From contig NZ_LT992502.1 of assembly GCF_900324475.1 (NCBI RefSeq), forward strand, positions 1,364,001-1,428,000: a stretch of DNA of 64,000 bases, given 5' to 3'. This DNA is from Enterobacter bugandensis (GTDB lineage Bacteria; Pseudomonadota; Gammaproteobacteria; Enterobacterales; Enterobacteriaceae). The notes below the pieces were generated by a model, which was not told the origin of the DNA, searched no databases, and worked only from the letters and a program-made list of their open reading frames with translations. A program made the position numbers and the translations under genes. Shown piece after piece: positions 59,458 to 64,000 of the stretch; position 1 is the first letter of the stretch, and each line of letters begins with the position of its first letter.

Positions 59458-60146
59458 TGATACTGACCGATCCTGAATGGCAGGCTGTTCTGCTGAGCCT
59501 TAAAGTCTCTTCCCTGGCGGTTGCGCTGAGTTTGCCCTTTGGGATCTTTTTTGCCTGGCTACTGGTTCGCTGTCGGTTCCCCGGCAAAGCGCTGCTCGAC
59601 AGCGTCCTTCATCTTCCCCTGGTTTTACCGCCCGTGGTGGTCGGTTATCTGCTGCTGATTTCGATGGGGCGACGCGGTTTTATCGGCGAAAAGCTCTACG
59701 ACTGGTTCGGAATCACCTTTGCCTTTAGCTGGCGCGGTGCGGTACTGGCGGCGGCGGTGATGTCATTCCCGCTGATGGTCAGAGCGATCCGCCTCGCGCT
59801 GGAAGGCGTGGATATGAAGCTCGAACAGGCAGCCCGCACGCTCGGTGCCGGGCGCTGGCGCGTCTTTTTTACCATCACGCTTCCGCTTACGCTGCCGGGC
59901 ATCATTGTCGGGACGGTGCTGGCGTTCGCCCGCTCGCTGGGCGAGTTTGGTGCGACCATCACCTTTGTGTCGAACATTCCCGGCGAGACGCGGACCATCC
60001 CATCGGCAATGTATACCCTGATTCAGACGCCAGGGGGAGAGAGTGCCGCAGCGCGGCTGTGCATCATCTCTATCGTATTAGCCCTGGTTTCGCTGCTGGT
60101 TTCTGAATGGCTGGCACGGCTAAGCCGCGAACGGATGGGGAAATAA
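59457..60146 (+). CDS. modB: Molybdate ABC transporter permease ModB
   Basis: This 229-residue membrane protein has five hydrophobic segments and the ABC permease EAA-like loop ([22 protein letters not shown], about 122-143). It forms the channel with ModC. Confidence 0.97.
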   Translation: MILTDPEWQAVLLSLKVSSLAVALSLPFGIFFAWLLVRCRFPGKALLDSVLHLPLVLPPVVVGYLLLISMGRRGFIGEKLYDWFGITFAFSWRGAVLAAAVMSFPLMVRAIRLALEGVDMKLEQAARTLGAGRWRVFFTITLPLTLPGIIVGTVLAFARSLGEFGATITFVSNIPGETRTIPSAMYTLIQTPGGESAAARLCIISIVLALVSLLVSEWLARLSRERMGK

Positions 60147-60148
60147 CG

Positions 60149-61207
60149 ATGCTGGAACTGAATTTCACCCAGACGCTGGGAAACCATACTCTGACGCTTA
60201 ACGAGACGCTGCCTGTAAGCGGCATCACCGCCGTCTTCGGCGTGTCGGGCGCGGGTAAAACGTCTCTGATTAACGCCATCAGCGGCCTGACGCGCCCGCG
60301 GTCAGGGCGCATTGTCCTGAACAACCGCGTCCTGAATGACGTGGAGAACAAGATTTACCTTTCGCCGGATAAACGCCGCATCGGCTATGTTTTTCAGGAC
60401 GCGCGCTTGTTCCCGCACTACAGCGTGCGCGGCAACCTGCGCTACGGCATGGCGAAAAGCATGGCCGGGCAGTTTGATAAGCTGGTGACGCTTTTAGGCA
60501 TTGAACCCCTGCTCGACAGGCTGCCGTCCTCGCTCTCCGGCGGGGAGAAACAGCGTGTGGCTATAGGCCGCGCGTTGCTGACCGCCCCCGAACTGCTGCT
60601 GCTCGACGAGCCGCTGGCCTCGCTGGATATACCGCGCAAGCGCGAGCTTTTACCTTACCTGCAGCGTCTGACCCGCGAAATTAATATTCCGATGCTCTAC
60701 GTCAGCCATTCACTGGATGAGATCCTCCATCTGGCCGATAAAGTGCTGGTGCTGGAAGAGGGCAGCGTGAAGGCCTTCGGCAACCTGGAAGAGGTGTGGG
60801 GCAGTAGCGTGATGCACCCCTGGTTACCCAGGGAGCAGCAGAGCAGCATCCTGAAGGTGAGCGTTCTGGAGCATCATCCGCACTACGCGATGACCGCCCT
60901 GGCGCTGGGCGACCAGCATCTTTGGGTCAATAAGATCGACAAACCATTGCAGTCCGCGCTGCGGATCCGCATCCAGGCGTCGGACGTCTCGCTGGTGCTG
61001 CAGCCGCCGCTGCAAACCAGTATTCGAAATATTCTGCGCGCCAAAGTGGCGGAATGTTTTGATGATAACGGGCAGGTAGAGGTGAAGCTCGACGTGGGCA
61101 GCAGGACGCTCTGGGCGCGCATCAGCCCGTGGGCCAGGGATGAGTTAGCAATCAAGCCCGGCCTGTGGCTTTACGCGCAAATCAAGAGCGTTTCGATCAC
61201 CGCCTGA
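60149..61207 (+). CDS. modC: Molybdate ABC transporter ATPase ModC
   Basis: This 352-residue ATPase has Walker [10 protein letters not shown], the signature [15 protein letters not shown], Walker [13 protein letters not shown], and a C-terminal MOP domain (about 290-352). It powers molybdate uptake. I start it at MLELNF (60149), two bases after the modB stop, in agreement with E. coli. Its stop codon abuts the ybhA stop codon on the other strand. Confidence 0.97.
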   Translation: MLELNFTQTLGNHTLTLNETLPVSGITAVFGVSGAGKTSLINAISGLTRPRSGRIVLNNRVLNDVENKIYLSPDKRRIGYVFQDARLFPHYSVRGNLRYGMAKSMAGQFDKLVTLLGIEPLLDRLPSSLSGGEKQRVAIGRALLTAPELLLLDEPLASLDIPRKRELLPYLQRLTREINIPMLYVSHSLDEILHLADKVLVLEEGSVKAFGNLEEVWGSSVMHPWLPREQQSSILKVSVLEHHPHYAMTALALGDQHLWVNKIDKPLQSALRIRIQASDVSLVLQPPLQTSIRNILRAKVAECFDDNGQVEVKLDVGSRTLWARISPWARDELAIKPGLWLYAQIKSVSITA

Positions 61208-62026
61208 TTACAGCAGGTGGGTATAGATGTACTGCGCGATGCTGTCGGTGGTGTTGTCGCCAATCACCACGTTAGCGCGCGCTTTTACCGCGTCGTCGGC
61301 ATTGCCCATCGCCACGCCCGTACCGACGGCTTCCAGCATGCTGATGTCGTTGTAGTTGTCGCCGAAGGCGATCGCGTCCTGCATTGACCAGCCCTGCGAT
61401 TCCACGTACTGCTTCAGACGCTTGCCTTTGCTGTTGCCTTTGCGGGCAATATCCACCTGATCGTGCCAGGACCATTCGCACTCCAGCCCCAGCGTGTCCT
61501 CGACGTGTTTCGCGAAGGTATTCAGTTTGGTGGTGTCTTCATCCGTCAGGGCAAACTTCCAGATAGCCTCAACGTCCTGGGCCGCCTGACGCAGAGAGGA
61601 AACCTGGGTAAAGACCGGACGCTGCGCTTCTGGCAGGGACAACGCCCAGTTGCTGGTGCGTACCACATGGCCGGTTGGGCGCTCGTACACCATCGCGTTA
61701 TCCACATACATCAGGCCGTGAACGTTATGCTCACCCAGCAGATCAATCAGCTGCAGCGCCTGGGGAACCGGCAGCGGGTCGGAGGCTAAAACCTTTTTTG
61801 CCTGATAATCATACAAATAAGTGCCATTACAACAAATTGCAGGTGTATCCAGCGCCAGTGCCTGATAAAAAGGGTGAATGGCAACGTGATGTCGACCCGT
61901 TACGATAAGGAGTTGATATCCCACCTCCTGCGCGCGTTTAAGCGCTTCAAGGGAGGAGGGGAGCAGGGTTTTCTGAGGGGTAAGTAATGTTCCGTCTAAA
62001 TCCAGTGCAATCACACGCGAGGTCAT
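61208..62026 (-). CDS. ybhA: HAD-family sugar/pyridoxal phosphatase YbhA
   Basis: This 272-residue Cof-type HAD phosphatase shows motif I ALDLDGTLL, motif II (LLIVTGRH), a lysine in GNSKGKRLKQYV and motif IV AFGDNYNDISMLEAVGTG. E. coli YbhA dephosphorylates pyridoxal 5'-phosphate and fructose 1,6-bisphosphate in vitro. The family is certain, the physiological substrate less so. Confidence 0.93.
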   Translation of the reverse strand: MTSRVIALDLDGTLLTPQKTLLPSSLEALKRAQEVGYQLLIVTGRHHVAIHPFYQALALDTPAICCNGTYLYDYQAKKVLASDPLPVPQALQLIDLLGEHNVHGLMYVDNAMVYERPTGHVVRTSNWALSLPEAQRPVFTQVSSLRQAAQDVEAIWKFALTDEDTTKLNTFAKHVEDTLGLECEWSWHDQVDIARKGNSKGKRLKQYVESQGWSMQDAIAFGDNYNDISMLEAVGTGVAMGNADDAVKARANVVIGDNTTDSIAQYIYTHLL

Positions 62027-62166
62027 TTGTTCTTCCGGGTTAATGTTGAATTTTAGGTCTCAGGGGATGTTACACCGAGAGTAAATCGCTGCAAAATTCC
62101 TGGCTAAAATTCAGCATTCACCGTTAAAAATAATCACTTTCACGTGCAGTGAGGAAAGGAGTATTC

Positions 62167-63162
62167 ATGAAACAAACCGTTTATACCGCCAGTCCTGAAA
62201 GTCAGCAGATCCACGTCTGGCGCTTGAATGCAGAAGGTTCGCTCACGCTGGTTCAGGTTGTTGATGTGCCGGGCCAAGTGCAACCGATGGTCGTCAGCCC
62301 GGATAAACGTTTCTTATACGTGGGTGTGCGCCCGGAGTTTCGCGTGCTGGCCTACCGCATCTCTCCTGACGACGGCGCGCTGACCTACACCGCTGAAGCG
62401 CCACTGCCGGGCAGCCCAACCCACATCTCGACCGATCGTAAAGGCCGCTTCATTTTTAGCGGTTCTTACAATGCCGGTTGCGTCAGCGTGACCCGTCTTG
62501 ACGATGGTATTCCGGTAGAAACTGTCGACGTGGTGGAAGGGCTGGAAGGCTGCCATTCGGCGAATATCTCCCCGGACAACCGCACGCTGTGGGTGCCTGC
62601 GCTGAAGCAGGATCGAATCTGCCTGTTCACCCTGAGCGACGATGGTCACCTGGTGGCGCAGAATCCGGCTGAAATCACCACCGTTGAGGGCGCGGGTCCG
62701 CGTCATATGGTCTTCCACCCGAACCAGCAATATGCTTACGTCGTTAACGAACTGAACAGCTCGGTGGACGTATGGGAGCTGAAAGATCCTAACGGTCAGA
62801 TTGAGTGCGTACAGACGCTGGACATGATGCCGTCTGACTTCTCTGACACTCGCTGGGCGGCAGATATTCACATCACGCCGGATGGTCGTCATCTGTACGC
62901 CTGCGACCGCACCTCCAGCCTGATTACCGTCTTCAGCGTCTCCGAAGATGGCAGCGTGCTGGCTATTGAGGGCTTCCAGCCAACGGAAACTCAGCCGCGC
63001 GGCTTTAATATCGATCACAGCGGTAAATACCTGATTGCGGCGGGGCAGAAATCCCACCACATCGCGCTGTATGAAATCAAAGGCGAGCAGGGCCTGCTGG
63101 AAGAGAAAGGACGCTATGCGGTAGGTCAGGGGCCAATGTGGGTGGTGGTTAACGCTCACTAA
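62167..63162 (+). CDS. pgl: 6-phosphogluconolactonase
   Basis: This 331-residue seven-bladed beta-propeller enzyme hydrolyses 6-phosphogluconolactone in the pentose phosphate pathway. Repeated PDKRFLYVG-, PDNRTLWVP- and [13 protein letters not shown] blade motifs are seen, as are [11 protein letters not shown] and [16 protein letters not shown]. The start [10 protein letters not shown] gives the E. coli length; it follows AGGAGTATTC. Confidence 0.97.
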   Translation: MKQTVYTASPESQQIHVWRLNAEGSLTLVQVVDVPGQVQPMVVSPDKRFLYVGVRPEFRVLAYRISPDDGALTYTAEAPLPGSPTHISTDRKGRFIFSGSYNAGCVSVTRLDDGIPVETVDVVEGLEGCHSANISPDNRTLWVPALKQDRICLFTLSDDGHLVAQNPAEITTVEGAGPRHMVFHPNQQYAYVVNELNSSVDVWELKDPNGQIECVQTLDMMPSDFSDTRWAADIHITPDGRHLYACDRTSSLITVFSVSEDGSVLAIEGFQPTETQPRGFNIDHSGKYLIAAGQKSHHIALYEIKGEQGLLEEKGRYAVGQGPMWVVVNAH

Positions 63163-63174
63163 GCGGCTTAAAAC

Positions 63175-63203
63175 AAAAAACCTCGCGAATGCGAGGTTTT
63201 TTT
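63175..63203 (+). terminator. Intrinsic terminator after pgl
   Basis: AAAAAACCTCGC-GAAT-GCGAGGTTTTTTT is a perfect 12-pair hairpin with flanking A and T tracts, so it may be used from both sides. Confidence 0.95.
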
Positions 63204-63204
63204 A

Positions 63205-63274
63205 TGCCCGGTAGAACGGCGTTTACCGGGCCTGCGGGTTGTGTAGGCCGGGTAAGGCGAAGCCGCCACCCGGC
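63205..63274. repeat. REP/BIME-like pair of palindromes
   Basis: Two inverted GC-rich units, one GCCCGGTAGA...TTTACCGGGC and one GCCGGGTAAGGCGAAGCC...ACCCGGC, lie head to head around CCTGCGGGTTGTGTAG. They match the REP (BIME) style of E. coli and close relatives. The element fills the gap between convergent pgl and ybhC. Confidence 0.8.
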
Positions 63275-63282
63275 AAAACAGC

Positions 63283-64000
63283 TTACTGCTTCGGCTCAGC
63301 AACCACGTTGCTGCCCAGACCGCGGTTGTTGTATTCCCACATGCGGTTGAAGTTCGCGTCGTTCAGGTTGCGCTGCACGTTTCCTTTATCGTCCACCGCA
63401 CCGGTGTTGCCGGAGAACGGACGTTTGGAGACAGCCGCATCAGCCCACGGCTTCGCCACGTTAAAGCCTTCGTTGATCACGCTGTCGCGAATAACGACCT
63501 GGCCGTTGGTCGCAGAGTCCACGTCCAGGGAGCGGCCCAGCTGCGCCACGCCATCACCGGCCGCGTTAAAGCGGCTGTTCACGGCCAGGAAGCCGTAAAA
63601 CAGGTTAGACTGGGTTGCTGGAGCAAACACATAGCCTTCCTGCTGGGTACGGGAATTCACCACGCGGAAATCGGTGTTATCAAACACTACCGCGCCGCGA
63701 CCGGACACCAGATCAACGTCACCTTCAACGTAGCTGTTGGTCACCAGCGTACGGGTCAGACGGTTGTTCTGCAGCGTGTTCTGTACGCCGCTGTTGGTCA
63801 CGAAGAAGGTGTTCTGACGGCCCAGAATATTGACGTTGTTAATCTGCACCTTATCGCCGTCGCTACGCAGCGCCACGGCCTGATGGTTACCGGCATCCAC
63901 GCTGTCACCCAGGGTATTCTGAATGGTCAGGTTCTGCAGTTGCAGGCCATTATTCTGCGACCAGAATACCGCCGAGCACATCACGCCAACGGTGGCGGAA
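63283..64000 (-). CDS. ybhC: Pectinesterase-like lipoprotein YbhC (5' end cut by window edge)
   Basis: The frame runs from its stop at 63283 to the window edge, giving the last 238 residues. It shows pectinesterase-family motifs: the catalytic aspartate region SYVEGDVDLVSGRGAVVFDN, ILGRQNTFFV and a LGRSLD in place of the usual LGRPW. E. coli YbhC is an outer-membrane lipoprotein with acyl-CoA thioesterase activity and no known pectin role. The N-terminus and lipobox are outside the window. Confidence 0.9.
   Translation of the reverse strand, partial: SATVGVMCSAVFWSQNNGLQLQNLTIQNTLGDSVDAGNHQAVALRSDGDKVQINNVNILGRQNTFFVTNSGVQNTLQNNRLTRTLVTNSYVEGDVDLVSGRGAVVFDNTDFRVVNSRTQQEGYVFAPATQSNLFYGFLAVNSRFNAAGDGVAQLGRSLDVDSATNGQVVIRDSVINEGFNVAKPWADAAVSKRPFSGNTGAVDDKGNVQRNLNDANFNRMWEYNNRGLGSNVVAEPKQ

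Noticed and set aside
63205..63274. Second terminator after pgl
   Set aside because: Repeat arrangement and flanks fit a REP/BIME pair better, and a strong terminator already precedes it.

Overview
The window is a stretch of conserved chromosome from a member of the Enterobacteriaceae, most like Enterobacter or a close relative (Lelliottia, Leclercia). Nearly every protein is recognisably close to its Escherichia coli counterpart in length and motifs, and gene order follows the E. coli map from speF-potE to pgl. The differences are losses or simplifications: no rhsC, ybgA or dtpD between ybfA and ybgI, only five tRNAs in the lysT-valT cluster, and ybhC directly after pgl. I see no prophage, insertion sequence, CRISPR array or integrated island.

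Layout. Positions 1-3500 (minus strand) hold the inducible ornithine decarboxylase/putrescine-ornithine antiporter pair speF-potE with its leader peptide speFL. Positions 3772-11557 (minus) hold the complete kdpFABCDE potassium-uptake operon with its KdpE-type operator. ybfA (plus) is followed by a gene-poor 600 bp that contains a small orphan unit: a folded leader, a 35-codon hydrophobic peptide and a terminator. Then come phr, ybgI, pxpB-pxpC-pxpA (5-oxoprolinase) and nei on the plus strand. gltA (minus) diverges from sdhCDAB-sucABCD (plus), giving most of the TCA cycle, and the sucD 3' end probably encodes the small RNA SdhX. mngR (minus) and mngAB (plus) handle 2-O-alpha-mannosyl-D-glycerate.

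The cydABX-ybgE operon (cytochrome bd-I) has a perfect FNR box upstream. It leads into the ybgC-tolQRAB-pal-cpoB envelope cluster, which is followed by four tRNA-Lys and one tRNA-Val genes with tRNA-derived 3' fragments among them. Next are nadA and pnuC (NAD metabolism), zitB (zinc efflux), ybgS, aroG (with a perfect TyrR box), gpmA (with a Fur-like box) and the galETKM operon with both Gal operators intact. The window ends with modF-modE, acrZ, modABC (with a ModE palindrome), ybhA, pgl and the 3' part of ybhC.

The genes are mainly central metabolism and respiration (gltA, sdh, suc, cyd, gpmA, gal, pgl), envelope integrity (tol-pal) and ion or cofactor homeostasis (kdp, zitB, mod, nadA/pnuC). 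No large unknown gene cluster is present. The least explained piece is the orphan unit at about 12242-12574, where the ribosome-binding site of a hydrophobic peptide is perfectly complementary to an upstream segment, an architecture reminiscent of type I toxin mRNAs. Smaller unexplained items are tRNA-Lys remnants, a strong hairpin between sdhB and sucA, a short reading frame just ahead of cydA and a perfect palindrome upstream of the ModE box. Family assignments come from recognising sequences and motifs by eye; no database search was run.
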